From positions 4,588,001-4,652,000 of the forward strand of contig JAPTOF010000015.1 of the NCBI GenBank assembly GCA_028554755.1: DNA of 64,000 nt, in the 5' to 3' direction. Made by a program: the position numbers and the translations under genes. Position 1 is the stretch's first letter, and the number at the start of each line of letters is the position of its first letter. Below are positions 23,393-35,903 of the stretch, in pieces. Under the pieces are notes generated by a model. It ran no database searches and was not told the origin of the DNA. It worked only from the letters and a program-made list of their open reading frames with translations. Origin of the DNA: Cordia subcordata (taxonomy: Eukaryota; Streptophyta; Magnoliopsida; Boraginales; Cordiaceae).

Positions 23393-23761
23393 ATGACTTG
23401 AATATATGCAACAGCTAGTAACGATCGTCACTAAAACTATTAGTGACAAAAAAAATCAATTTTTAGTGACAAATTAGAGCATACAAAATAGCTAATTACT
23501 TGTAGTAGTTGTCAAAGCATGAAATATAGTCAAACTAATGTTTTTTAAATAGGTAGTAGTGAGGCTTGAAACCTTAACTTGGATTCTAATACCATATTGA
23601 ATCAACACCTCATCTAAATGCTTAAATATATATAGAGAGAATTTAGTTTTAGTTGTTTATTATTATTAACAGAGATCACATAATGTTAATAATTATTAGC
23701 ACTATATTATCCTCTTCGATATGCTATTCAATGAAATAGTTATTCAACAAAATAAGCAACA

Positions 23762-26700
23762 TGATGTGCTTTGATTTGTTGTGTGTTTGCATTGTAATTT
23801 GTTTATGTTTTAGAGGTGTTATGAGCTTATATAGTTGCATTAGTGTAGTACTTATGCTAAGACTTAAGCATAGAAGATTGTACATAGTTGAGTTTAAGAG
23901 ATAAATCCTATACTAATTGCTTGTTTTTGATGATTTAGGTAAGTCCTGGGTCAATGCAGAGTTTGGACGATGATAAGTGATGAAGATGAAAGATGCACGG
24001 GTCGTGGGGAGAAGACCGGAGGCCAAAACGATGAAGAATGGAAGGGAAAAGATAAAGTTAGATGACATAAAGCAAGGACCGGTCGATTGGCTAGGTTGAC
24101 CGGTCACTCCAAAGAGCATCACTAATTTGCCAGTTGACTAACCTCCTCTGCCGATCGATCAGTAGGTCTAGAGACCTCCATTGTTTTGCTGGTTGCCTAA
24201 ACCCCTGGTTGACTGGCATTGCTGCAGAATCCATATAAAGGGCCTAATTTTTGCAGAAAATTATCACAAAAATTCACACACACTCTTCACCCACTTTACA
24301 CACATACTAAACCCTAGTTCACCTATCTCATATATTCCTTTTCATACACATCCCAATTGAATTCAATATTGTTTAAGAATTACTAGGATGGAAGGGAAGT
24401 TTCATATTCTTTCTTTCATCCTATTTTACATTATGCTTGAGTAGACTTGAGTAGGGTGATTTAGCTTGTGTAATGGGAAGATTTAACACTCTTATTTTAT
24501 GGGATTTTGACGGCTTATATATATACATACTTTGTTTTTCTTGTTCAAGGGCTTTTACTCAATACATGCCTATATGGTTGATTAAATGCCTATGTTAGTA
24601 GTATGTATATAATTGAAGTCTACTTGCTACTAAAGAACTCTAATCCATTTAATAGTCATGTCTATGTGTTTATTTGTGGATCGTATGGAAAGGGTGTTGC
24701 TTTGTTCATGTCTATACAAGTAATAGCATGCTTTGTAGTGAATATAACTCCAATATTGCCTATATGTTGGTACTCAATTGATATTATTGGTGTACTCCGA
24801 GCATGATGATCATGAACACCATAGGCTAGAACATGTAAGATTGTGTATATTAGCTTAGTCCCACTATAGTGACCCTAGAATGATGGTGCACAATTTAGGA
24901 CTAGCCTAAATCAAGTCTCTTTTAGTTTTAAATCCAGTTAATAGGGGTCCAGGTGGGTTTAGTTTACCTTAGTAACCCTAGGTCTTGGCTTTAAATCCAA
25001 CTGATATGTGTCAATTGTGCATGTTTGTATCTAGTTTTTGCATGCATGTTTAGAGGTGTTAAGAGCATAATTGAGTGCGTTTAGTACAGAGTTTATGCAT
25101 AATTGTTTATATTTGTACATAATGTATTTTGATGCATAAATGCTACACTAAGTGTTATATTTCACGTTTTAAGAGTGTTTTGGAAGGGTTCGAGCTTCCA
25201 TGATGAAGAAATGAGCTAACGGATGAAGATCGGAAGAAAAGGGATGAAGAAATGAGCATTCTGACCCAGCCGGAAAACCCTGAAGAAGGGCCGGTCGACC
25301 TGCCAACTCAGAAAGCCCCCATTATTAAGCTGGTGGAGTTCATCAAGGAGCCAGTCGACTGGCTGTGCACTGAAACTGTTTATAAATTGCTCGTTTCAGC
25401 TCATTTTGGGAGAGGAACTTTATTTTCTTAAAATCCTAATAAACCCTAACCTTTTACCCACGTCACAAAACACCCAAAACCACCATCCCACACCAAACTA
25501 AACAAGGATTGAAGCTTGTAACAAGAGATTGAAAGGTTTTGCGTTGGATTTGAGCAAGGGTTTGAAGGGGAGTTTCTTTTTCCTTTTCTTATTCTTGTAA
25601 TACACTTTGTATTTGAGTAAGATTTAGGGTTGATTGATGTTGTATATTAGATTAGGGCTATGAATATTGATTTGTGAATATCTTTGGCTATTAATACATG
25701 CTTCTTTGCATTGATTAATGGCATGAATCAATATGTCTATGTGTTGATAATCAAACATGTCTATGTGTTTGTTAAAATGCCTAAGTGAAGTTGCATGTAT
25801 TATTTTGTGCTTAAACGCTATCAATAATGGTGTCACCTTAGCCTTAATTCATGCTAACGGCATCAGCCCTATTTGCAACTAAGTGTGTTGATTAATATGC
25901 TTAATTAATAAATTGTGTGATAGGAGTATACCTCTAGTCTGAAACAATACTAGAAGGGTACCCATTAGCACTAGTCAATGCTCTAGGAGTCTAATCTCTA
26001 GTCTGAAACAATACTAATAGGTTAGTCTCTCGAGTAGGACATTGATTAACACCAAGGAGAACTTAGTTAATTAAACTTGAGGTTAATTAGTTAAGAACTC
26101 TAGACAGCAGTCGAGCCACAGATAGACCGAATCATTATAATAGCCTGAGTCTAGTTGCAATGCGATCGCCTGAGATCCCCTTCAACCTTGTAGAGCTTTA
26201 TTTCCTTAGTTTGGCACCCTAGGTTCCTCCATTAGACTAGGTTAGCTTAGGTTTATTTTCCTTCCCCTGAGCTCCCTTTGATCCTAAAGAAAACACACAC
26301 ACGCACGTAGCTAGTTTTTGGCACCAAGCACGTAGAGACCAAACTAAGGTAGCCTCCCTGTGGAAACAATACCCGTACGCACGCACTATACTAGACACGA
26401 TCCGTACGCTTACAGGTGTAAAACTTGGTTGTATTTGTGCTTTATTTTCACATACACCGAGAACATAATCACTAACTAATGGTTTAGAAACTAAGGTAGG
26501 TTTGTTTTAGGTCATCTAGGAAGCTTTTTAGTCCCTCCTATGGCCCTAGGTCATAAGGACCACGCTGTAGCTCTAAGAATGCATGCTTGGGGAAGGACCT
26601 GCACCGAGTCCTAGGGATGAATTAGGACACTAGACAGTGACCTAGTTATAGAGCATCTCATAGATAAGACATTTCTCATAATCCCATAGCAAAAGAGTTG

Positions 26701-27021
26701 AGAGTCATCCATTAATAAGGATAAGTCACCCAAACCCCTTTCCATTAGTTAATTCCCCTCTAGATTAGTTTGTTTCCTCGTTTTCCATTCCCATTTCCAT
26801 AGTGTAATTTCATTTTCCTTCCCTTGAGCTCCCGCTAATCTAAAAACCCAAAAATATGGTTAAAGTAGGTTTCTTTTTAGGCACTTTCTAGGACATATAC
26901 ACATTGGATCCACTCTATGCAATAGCCTCCCTATGGTTCGACACCGGCTCTTAGACACACTATATTGCACTGATTCGTGCACTTGCAGGTCTTTAGGGCT
27001 TGCACCTCTAGAGAGACATCA
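23762..27021 (+). mobile_element. Athila-type solo LTR (TSD CAACA) carrying a nested LTR
   Basis: Starts TGATGTGCTTTG and ends GAGAGACATCA. Exact duplications caaca lie at 23757-23761 and 27022-27026. It contains a TATA-like CATATAAAGGG (about 24231), GGTCGATTGG/GTTGACCGG relics (24080-24200) and CATGTCTATGTG motifs (24655). The hairpin arm at 24983-25001 is cut by the nested LTR (25002-26471), and the LTR resumes at about 26477 with taatggtttag. Confidence 0.88.
25002..26471 (+). mobile_element. Solo LTR of the ORFx-element subfamily nested in another LTR
   Basis: Starts TGATATGTGTCAATTGTGC, like the LTR of the 42341 element (TGATGTGTGTCATTTGTGCG), and ends ACATAATCA. Flanks ccaac (24997-25001) and ctaac (26472-26476) form a 5-bp duplication with one transition. 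It has TTTATAAATTGCTCG (TATA, about 25378) and two CTAGT-CTGAAACAAT-ACTAG hairpins (25934-25953 and about 26000-26020) in place of the TTGGCT hairpins. Confidence 0.8.
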
Positions 27022-27364
27022 CAACATGAATTTATCAACCAAAAAAATACATAAAGAAAGGCAACTAGCTTTATTGTAGCCTATTAAAATCCTTCTTCAT
27101 GGTAGGGGTCAACATGGGCACTTTGGTGTAGTTTTCCTATAAATTTTTGGACCAAACTTGTTTGGGTGGCTTTTGATTTAATAAAACAAAAACTACCTAA
27201 TATAGAATAAGTGAATACAATGCATTCAATTTATTCCACTTTTGGGTCATTTTGTGCTATTCACAATTGGTCTTAAAATGATTTTGATTGGTTTTGAATA
27301 ATTTTTGGGCTAAAACTTACAAATAGCAATTTAAACTAATTGGTCTTAGGATTATATTAATAAG

Positions 27365-27408
<44 letters not shown>
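27365..27408. repeat. (AAC)n microsatellite
   Basis: About 14 perfect AAC units. Confidence 0.97.
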
Positions 27409-27410
<2 letters not shown>

Positions 27411-28183
27411 TAGCAAATAATTTGAGTTGACTTGCAATTTGTCTCCCATAAACCAAAAATAAAATCACCTTTATTAATTTTTAAAATTTAAAACCATAGT
27501 TGATCAACTGTATTCTTTGAATGGGAGGTGACCGTATGTACATGAACATCCCTAAATCAGCATAGTATTGCATGACTCATTTAATTTATTGATACCTTTT
27601 GTAAAATAATAGGAGACAATTATTTTAGCTTAATGAAATAATTAGTATACTAGAGTTTTCTTTAATTGAGTATAATTGTCATAGCGTATTATGGGCTAAT
27701 TTGTAGGAAATTTGTATAAGTGGTGTGCTTGATCTCCTTGTTTACTTGCTTATTTGAGAATTGAGACAATTACATTCTGTAAATTATTCTTGTTGCTATG
27801 TTATGAAGTTATGTTATGAAGGTTGGCCTGGAGTTCTGGACTTCTAAATATGTGTTTTATATTCTTTTTTCCCATCCCTTATGAATTCTTTGTTTTGAAA
27901 TCTAAAGAGTGATTATCGAGAATGAATTTAATTTGTTATGAATTGTTGGTATAATTATAATAAGATAATACGAATAATTCACAATTAGTAAATCTAATGT
28001 GTAATGCTATTATGTTATGAGATGATCCTCTGCATTCATATTGACTTTGATAGCAATTTTTTGAAAGAAAAACTAGTCATTAATAACTTGTAATATATGT
28101 TCTCACCAATGTTTGCGTTACTCAAGCCAACATTCTTGCTTCCGTTTCATCCATCACTGCTCGCGCAAAGGCTTTTCTCTAAG

Positions 28184-28215
<32 letters not shown>
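28184..28215. repeat. TA microsatellite
   Basis: Alternating TA run of about 30 bases. Confidence 0.95.
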
Positions 28216-28218
<3 letters not shown>

Positions 28219-31006
28219 GAAAAGGAAGGTTAATAACTTAATAATTGAAGAATTAAAGAGGCAGTTTGTTGTGAGTTTAGTGATACATTGCCTTGTCATT
28301 GACGTACAGACATAAAGGGATATGATTTATTTGTAACTCGTAAGCAACCCAATCTATTTGGGATTACTCCTATTTTAATTAATTAATAAGGGCCTATTCG
28401 GATTTTCATGAAAAAAATATCTTTTCTTAAAAAAATACTTTTTTCTAGAATAAATATTTAACTTAGCTTTCAAAGAAATCTAAAACTCTAAAAACTCAAA
28501 TTTATTCAAAATTAAAAAATATCATTTTAACTTCTCAATGAAAATCACTTTCTTTAGAAATTATAAAAAAGTTGTTTTCCAAAACTCGTAAGCAACCCAA
28601 TTTGTTTGGGCTTGTGCCTTAACAAGGATGTTCAGTTTTGCAGAGAATGATAGACTTACTACAATGTTCTGTAGGGGTGGAGATATTGGAAAATGAATGA
28701 TTTCAAAATAAATGTTATGAGCAATTTCTTGGACTAATCACTTTAGACCAAAAATTCAAAATTTAAAATAATCATTCTTAAGTTAATAATATTGCTTGCA
28801 GGCTTAGAATTTGAGATATGGGGCTTGAACATGAGAATAATGATTATCAACACTGACCTACATTTACTTGATAAAATTATTTTAACAAGTCATAATGAAC
28901 CGAAATTTAATTTAATTAACCAAAATACACTTGTTCTTTAATTTGGTATAATTTAAGCCATTAATGCATGGCAATAAATTTTATACAATATTAACATAAA
29001 TTAAAATATTCTTTCTAGTCTTTTCATCAAGAATAAAACATAGCATTATTTATTCTACCATTTCTATTTTAATACCATATTTCAATTTATTGATATGCTG
29101 GTTTTGTGTGTGCTTATGCATTGCATGTATATACTTGTTTAGAGGTGTTTTTTTGCTTCATTTGTTGTATTAGTATAGCATTTAGGTCATATTTGCGTGT
29201 ATTTAGGTTTACATGTTCATGGTTGAGCTTAGGACTTAAATGCTACACTAATGCACGTTTGTCGCTCGTTTTAGGTGAGATTCAGGGAGATGATTGAACC
29301 TTGATTGATTGTGCCTGGGGTGTGGAGTAAAGCCAAACGTGTTTTGGATGGACGAAGATTGAAGCACCTAAGAAGAAATAAGCTCGCGAGGAGCAAAATC
29401 GGGCTAAGAAGCAGGGGAGGCCAGTCAACTAGCCTAGGCCCCCGGCCAAGTCAGAGAACAAGCCACTAAGGCTAGTCGACCAAGCCCTAAGGCCGGTCCC
29501 CCAGCTGGTCCCCAACCCTGTGTAATTTCAGCTTTATTTGAGCACTTTTTCAGCAATTTTTTAGGGAGAACACCTACTATTTCACACAACCATTTCCCTA
29601 AACCCTAAATCCACCTAAGCCACCTCACACACACACACGCACACACTCTTCTAAACACAACAACACCTTGGAATCAAGCTTCTAAGAGGATCAAACACAA
29701 GGATTGGGCATAGCTCATGGATTATAAAGCATGGATTTGGATAGAAGGATATTTCTCTTTTATCCCAAATCTAATTATGTATGACTAAAGCTATGTAGAG
29801 TGATTATTCTTGTATTTATGATTATTACTCTTTGTTAATGAGAACTTGATAATATATATATATATATATGTATATATAACTGTTATGCTTAGGGTTTCAA
29901 AGGCCACTTTACATACATGTCTATGTATTTGTTGAAATACCTCAATGATGTTGCATATGTATATTGAAGTCTATTTTGCTATTAACCATCTCTAAATCAT
30001 TGTGCTAGCATCTCTATGTGTTGGTGTGGTGATTACATGAAGTGGGTATGCATATATATATGTCTATGTGTATGTTTACATACTTAATAGCATAAATAGC
30101 TTCTATTGCATACATATTGGGTGCTATTGCTTAAATTGGTGTAATCTAAGTATGTCTATGTGTTTAGTAGTAGAACACTCTGGAATATTCTTGAATGCCA
30201 TGCCCTAGATATGTATGCCTTGTGCTTAAATGTCAATTCCCGCTAATGTGGTGCGGTCGATAGTGCACAACTAGTAATTAGCTTAGGTCGAGTCCCCTTT
30301 GGCTTTAAATCTAGCTAATAGGAGTCTGGATAGGTTTAGTTGACCTTAGTCCACCCTAATGCCCTAGGGTCATAAGGACCATGCTGTTGCTCTAAGTAGG
30401 GTGAAGCTCGGAGACGAACTCGCGTTGAGTCCCAAGGTTGAATGGGGGAACTAATTAGTGGATTGAGTGCTAGGGTTAGATTGATCTAAATCATCTAGAA
30501 TCCTATTAGCTAGCCCTAATTCCTAAGTCATGAAGACCACACCATACTTCTAGGCATCGCTACCTAGGGACAGATCTGTATTGATACTTAGGGTACTAAT
30601 TAGGAGGCTAATTAGAGGTCTAGATTAGAACACTTAGTATAATCCATCAAGCAACCCTAGAAAGACTTAGTAATCACCCATTTGCAAGACATAATCACTC
30701 TAGGCCCCATTTCCACGTGTTTAACTCCCTTAGATTGCTTGATTCCCCCATTATACACACACACCTCTTTTATTTTCTTACCATTCAGATAGATTTACCT
30801 TCCCCGAGCTCCCTTTAAACCAAAAAGCCAAAAACATTGTAGATTAGGTCCCAATACGTAGCTCTTTAGGACATGCTTAGCTTAGAACTCTATTGATGTT
30901 AGGCCTCCCCATGGATTGGACCCCGTACTTGCACACACTGTATTACACACGACACATGCACTTGAGGGCTATTTAGGCTTCTACCGCGGGATAGCGATCA
31001 AGTTCT

Positions 31007-31024
31007 TGGCACCGTTGCCGAGGA
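31007..31024 (+). promoter_or_regulatory. tRNA-Asp primer-binding site
   Basis: TGGCACCGTTGCCGAGGA, two G/A transitions from TGGCGCCGTTGCCGGGGA, six bases after the LTR end. Confidence 0.9.
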
Positions 31025-31178
31025 AACAACGGTTGTTTGGTTTCTTAGTTTTTGTGTGTCTTAGCTTGTTACGTGTTGTTTTATCTTTTCTTTTCATGTT
31101 TTCTTTATTTTGATTAATAAAAGAAAACAATTCAATTTTTTTTAGTGTTGTGAAGAGGTTTACATATGTCAATTAATC

Positions 31179-31504
31179 ATGAATGATCCTAATGCATTAT
31201 GGTGATTACTTGTATCCTCTTCCTTACCACCTGAACTTTTTCCCAATGCATGTTGCTTTTGTGAAAGTTATACGCATCAAACTTTCTTTTGCCCCTATGA
31301 CAATCCCCAATCTAGGGCTAGTACTAGTTATGACCCTTATAATCATGCATCATTTCATGCAGCTTCATATAGTAATTATGATTATAGGGAATCATATTAT
31401 TATTATTACGAACTTTGTGGAAGCTGCGGCCATGATTTTGATTCTTATTCCACGTTGCACGCAACGCCCAAAACCCCTAGTAATCATGTGCCCATACATG
31501 CATC
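31179..31504 (+). pseudogene. ORFx N-terminal fragment with an intact first zinc knuckle
   Basis: ATG at 31179 gives MNDPNALW, a TGA where the copy at 44148 has Trp, then a frame aligning with the other ORFx copies through SNHVPIHAS. At 31251-31292 it encodes CCFCESYTHQTFFC, a complete C-x2-C-x4-H-x4-C zinc knuckle whose last Cys is Tyr in the 44148 copy. The second knuckle region (LCGSCGHDFDSY) is degenerate. The gene is cut by the minus-strand LTR at 31505. The function is unknown; the knuckle suggests nucleic-acid binding. Confidence 0.75.
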
Positions 31505-33514
31505 TGATGCTTCTTGCTAATTAAGCACTAAGCCTTAATTAAATGCCTGCAAGTGCACAGATCGTGTTATCTAATGTGCAAAAGCAGGGTCCTCAGGGAG
31601 GCAGGAAATGGGGAATGAAAGCTAAATGTGTGTCCTAGAAAATTGGAATGAAAACAAGCTAAACTAAGTATTCATTTTGGTCGTTTTAGATATGAAGGGA
31701 GCTCAAATTAAATTAAACTAATCTAAATAAACTAAAAAAATAAATGCAAGGGAGAACAAGCTAGTAAAATGGAATTTACACAAGCAATGAGGCAATGGTT
31801 GAAATTCGCTTGACTATGGGTGATTTGGGTACTAACTTTGCTATGGGATTAACTTTGATGGTTTTGCTTTAAGAAGGGGTGCTCTAAGCTAGGAATCTAA
31901 TCAACCTCTCCTATAATCCCTAAACTCGGTGCCTATCCATCCCTTGGTGCTAGCTACCTAGAGGCATAACGTGGTCCTTATGAACTAGGGCATGGTTCAA
32001 CTAATTATATTCCTAGGTGATAATAATTGGTCTTACCTTAGGCTCTAAATCATTGGCTGGGTTTATAACCAAGAACTAGGCTTTCTAAGGTCAATTAAGC
32101 TAGTCCGACACCTATTGGCTGGGTTTAAAGACAAAGGAGACCAAACTAGGCCTAATTATTAGTGAAGAACCACCAATCATAGCATCACACAAGCATGATT
32201 TAAAAATAAATCACATCATACATGTTCTCAAGCATAGTGCAATTGAATATGAGCATATTCTAACCCTAAACACTTAAACATATTTAGGTCATACCAATTT
32301 AAGTATTAGAATCCAACATGTATGTTATAGCAACTAAAATTGCTATTAAGGTATGTAAAAACACACATAGACATGTATAGCTACAAGACCCACTTCATGG
32401 AATCACTACATAAAAACCTAGACATACTCATACAATGATTTAGAAGTGTTAAATAGCAATTAAGCCTCTAAATATATTTATGTTCTTTTACCTAGCATAT
32501 CAATGAACACATAGACATGTATATAAGTAGCCATTGAAGCAGTAAAAGTAAACATATATATCAAACCATCAAAATCTCATAGCGAAGTAGTACTCAATCA
32601 ACACATAATAAAAGCTTCAATCACTCATAAAAGATCTATTCTAATATAGAAAAAACTAAGTACAAAAGGAGAAATATGAACCTTCCTTTCATGCTTAGCT
32701 TTGCTCTTGAAATCCTTGTCTTGATCTTGCAATTACAAGTGGTAAAACCCTAATTATAAGCTTGGATCTAGGTGTATTTATGTGTGTTTTACTGTGTGAG
32801 AGGTGGGCTTTTGTGCATTTTGGGCTTTGGCAAATGGTTGTTTGAAATAATAGATGTTCCCCCTCAAAAGTTGTTGGAAAATGGCTTAAATAAAGCTATT
32901 AATGCCCGGGGCCTGGGGAACAACTGGTCGACCTGCCTCGAGTCTAAGTCAATCAGCCTAAATTGGCCAGCATTCTAATTTCACCAGTTAACCAGCTAGG
33001 AGGTCGATCAGTCTTGACAGTAAAATGTTCATATCTTGCTCGTTTTAGCTCTGATTCATACACCCTTTTTTCTATGGCTTCATATGCTTTTGGGAATCTC
33101 TCAAGCCATATTTTGCACTCCAAAACATGTCCAAACTTTGTCTATGTCCCTTTTTGGTTACAAGCTTCGATTTTGGCCTTTGTTGTGCTCGGTTTTGCCT
33201 TGGTCGCTCTTTTCTTCTCCCAGCCACTTCCAAATGCATCTTCTAACTCTTGTTTAAATTCCAAACACCTTTGGCTTTAATCCACATCCAAAATACCACC
33301 AATCAAAGTCCAATCATCTCTCTATATCTCACCTAAAACAAGCAACAAACGCCCATTAGTGTCGCATTTAAGTCCTAAGCTCAACTATGAACATGTAAAC
33401 CTTAATATGTACAAGTATGACCTAAATGTTATACAATACAACAAATGAAGCTCAAAATACTTCAAAACAAGTATAAACATGCAATGCACAAGTACACACA
33501 AAACCAACACATCA
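31505..33514 (-). repeat. 3' LTR of the minus-strand mosaic element
   Basis: Minus-strand read: TGATGTGTTGGTTTTGTGTG at 33514 to GAAGCATCA at 31505, 2010 bp. It carries CACATAGACATG-type motifs (32365-32525), TTTAAA hairpins in inverse orientation (32050-32135), and GGTCGACCTG relics (32930-33010). It directly abuts the polypurine tract. Confidence 0.85.
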
Positions 33515-33552
33515 ACACCCCCAGACCTTCTCCTTGCTTGTCCCCAAGCAAG
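33515..33552 (-). other. Terminal hairpin and polypurine tract
   Basis: On the minus strand, CTTGCTTG-GGGA-CAAGCAAG (33552-33533) is a perfect 8-bp stem with a 4-base loop. It is followed by the purine tract GAAGGTCTGGGGGTGT and the LTR start. Confidence 0.85.
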
Positions 33553-33555
33553 TTT

Positions 33556-34855
33556 AAACGTAAGTTTATCTCTAAAGTTGAAACAAAAGGTTACCTAAGA
33601 AATTGAGTCGCCATCAAGGTTAGCCTAAGAAGCATGAAGGGGGCATTCCTATTATAGAGAGATCCTCAAGTCTCTTTGGATTCTCTCTTTACTCATAAAG
33701 GGCCTCGAACCTTGTGGGAAGTTCCCGAGTAGCCAAACCACCATAAGCCTAGGATTCTAATGCAGGTACTCAGGATGTTGATATTTCGTGCCCCTTCAAC
33801 TAACATGGCCTCCCCAACATGCACAAAGCCTCAAAGACAAGAAGAGAAAGAATATACATACACAATGACTTATAAAAAGCCTTACTCACATATCTACAAA
33901 AAGGAGAGCTTGTGCTAGGTTGACATTGTGTCACTTATGCACTTAGTCAATGAACATTTTGGTGCCTTTGGCTTTTTCTCTTTTTTGATTTTTTTTTTGA
34001 TTTTTCAACTTTTTGATCTTTTTGCATCTTTTTACCTTGTTTCAATTTCTTTTTTGGATTTTTCATACTTTGCATTGCATTTACACACGAACAAAGAAAA
34101 AGAAAGGTTTAGGCACATAAAAAAGAACCAATCAAGGGAGGGGCCCTCACATCAACAATCCTTTTTCAACAATCTTTCCTACCAAGCCGTGGGGTGGCTA
34201 CAAGACTCATTCTTAAAGGTGCTCACTTCCTACAACTTTCAAAGGCATCCCCTCCAAGACTTAGTTTTCAATCCACTCTATTCATTTCCCACAATGTAAC
34301 TCATATTCACGAATTAATTGTGTCAATCACAATAGCCAACTCAACAATCAACCAAGAAATAAACAACTCTATAAGCATCTAAATTGAAAATTTTTCATCA
34401 TTTTTTAAGCATAAGATGCACATCTACCCTACTAAAGCATAAACTTCCACACCCCAAAACCTAAACTTTGCTTTCCTTAAGAAAAAAGAACAAAGGCATG
34501 TAAAAAGCAAATAGGCAATATAAAGCAAGTATAGGTGATGGGAAGGAGTAGATAGGTAGGGGGACAATTAGAGAAAGGAAAGATACAACCTTGCGTTCTT
34601 GAAGCTCTCTATGCCAATGATCAATATTTCAACTCTTAACCCTATGACTTAATCAAACCACAAACACTCATAAAGAACAAGGTTAGTAGCATTTCCATGC
34701 GGCTTGTATTGCCATGTGCAAATAATAAGACAAGGTGTATCCTATGGGAAAAGGATTGGGACTTAACACTTATATGGGTGATTAATGCTCGAAATAATCT
34801 AAAAAGAAAAAAAAGGAAAAGAATAAAGGAAACAAGGAACAAAAGTATCAAAATT
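33556..34855 (-). other. 3' untranslated region of the mosaic element with an internal hairpin/PPT
   Basis: No coding sequence recognised; the plus-strand frames (for example 33928-34299) are Phe/Ser rich by-products of T-rich repeats. On the minus strand, 34486-34467 is a decayed hairpin and 34466-34449 reads TTTAGGTTTTGGGGTGTG, matching the internal polypurine tract of the 42341 element (46735-46754). Confidence 0.65.
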
Positions 34856-34858
34856 AAT

Positions 34859-34944
34859 CTAGGTTGCCTCCTAGTAGCGCTAACCATGATGCCATCAGCC
34901 AGGTGATCACTTACTTATCTTTAAATGTCCAGGGTGCCTCCTAG
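34859..34944 (-). other. Duplicated post-ORF hairpin
   Basis: On the minus strand, CTAGG-AGGCAA-CCTAG (34874-34859) preceded by GCGCTA, and CTAGG-AGGCAC-CCTGG (34944-34929) preceded by CGATA. These are two copies 70 bp apart of the hairpin found after the coding regions at 46211, 52156 and 61039. Confidence 0.75.
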
Positions 34945-35327
34945 TATCGCCGGATATAATGCCTCTAATCGGGCATCAATGTTAAGGCCAATGATACTTG
35001 TAGTCCTTGAGCATGGATCGGCTTACAAACTTGTCAAGGCACAACTCAGAAGAAAAGGAATCATGTGGTATAAAATCAATCAAATTATGCATATCACAAT
35101 CCTTTTCAAGTTACACACGAAAAGGGACAAATGAAAAACCTGACACATCAAGTATAGAAGGAGAATGCTTTAAGGTGTCATAGGGCATGAAAAAATCTAA
35201 AGCTTGAGGTCCCTTGTTCTTCTCTAATCCTAACCTAGCAAACTTGGTCTCCACCACTAGCCATCCTATTACCTTTTTTGGTGATCAAGGGCTGCCCACA
35301 CCTCGTGCCTATAGGTTGATGAAGCAT

Positions 35328-35903
35328 CTAAAGCAAAAAGAATGGGGGAGTATAAATAAGCCCTACATGAATGTGTTTCAAATGGGATGGTGTAAGGATA
35401 TACTCATTAGGGGAAGACTTAATGGAAAGGAAGAAAGAATCATCAAATGAAATGGGATTGGGTGAGATGGAACCAAAGAGAGAACAAAAAGGAATAGGCC
35501 CAGAAGAGGAAGAATCAGAAGTAATGGTCATGAGCTCACTCTTACTAGGGGACAACTCATGTTTGTCCAAGAAACGATCCACCTCATCAAGTAATTCCCT
35601 AGTAGAGAGTTTAGAAGAAGGTTCCAATAAGGATTCATCGAAAATGCTTAAAGACCCATATATCATGTTCTCTAGTTCCTCAATCTCCTCTTTAAGAGTC
35701 TTCGTATATTGATTATTTACTCCAACATCGGAACCGATAACTTTAATGGACTCATCGGGCCTAGAATAAAAGACAGGCATGCTGCTCTTCTTAATAGGTG
35801 TCTCCAAATCCATTCTACCTAATATCTTGTCAAATGCTTCAATAAATTCATTGATAGGGGATATCTTCTCACAACCACATTCATCCATACAAGATTCCAT
35901 CAT
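35328..35903 (-). pseudogene. ORFx C-terminal half, minus strand
   Basis: An open frame of 191 codons aligned with the 44148 ORFx: NEFIEAFDKILGRMDLETPI, KTLKEEIEELENMIYGSLSIFDESLL, LSTRELLDEVDRFLDKHE. It is acidic and predicted helical, without membrane segments or known catalytic motifs. The C-terminus stops early (PPFFLL). Upstream it joins, after stops, a protease-RT linker remnant rather than the ORFx N-terminus. The plus-strand frames over the same bases are shadows. Confidence 0.7.

Larger units (their letters stand above)
20162..23510. mobile_element. CACTA-like (En/Spm) remnant with nested MITE and solo LTR
   Basis: 20162-20630 and 23390-23510 are rich in short subterminal motifs of the form tagtgtcac, tttgtcac and ttagtgacaaa in both orientations, ending near cttgtagtag (about 23503-23512), as in CACTA elements. 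No transposase is present. A clean CACTA terminus and 3-bp duplication could not be placed, so the class is tentative. Confidence 0.45.
27027..29085. other. Unassigned AT-rich DNA with simple repeats
   Basis: No gene recognised. It holds an AAC microsatellite (27365-27408), a TA microsatellite (28184-28215) and a possible truncated MITE starting gggcctattcgg (about 28390). A pair of 27-bp direct repeats lies at 28335-28361 and 28583-28610. An open frame at 28097-28315 is interrupted by the TA repeat and is not convincing. Confidence 0.5.
29091..31504 (+). mobile_element. Non-autonomous ORFx-type Athila-like element, 5' part
   Basis: A 5' LTR of 1910 bp (29091-31000) starts TGATATGCTGGTTTTG and ends ATAGCGATCA. 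A PBS and the start of ORFx follow, and then the element is cut at 31505 by a minus-strand LTR. The 3' remainder and 3' LTR are not in the window. The LTR holds four CATGTCTATGTGT-like motifs (29917, 30008, 30058, 30148), a TA run (about 29850) and a TTGGCTTTAAATCTAGCTAA hairpin (about 30299). Confidence 0.85.

Noticed and set aside
27365..27408. Regular short repeats considered as a CRISPR-like array
   Set aside because: Uninterrupted AAC microsatellite in plant DNA without spacers.
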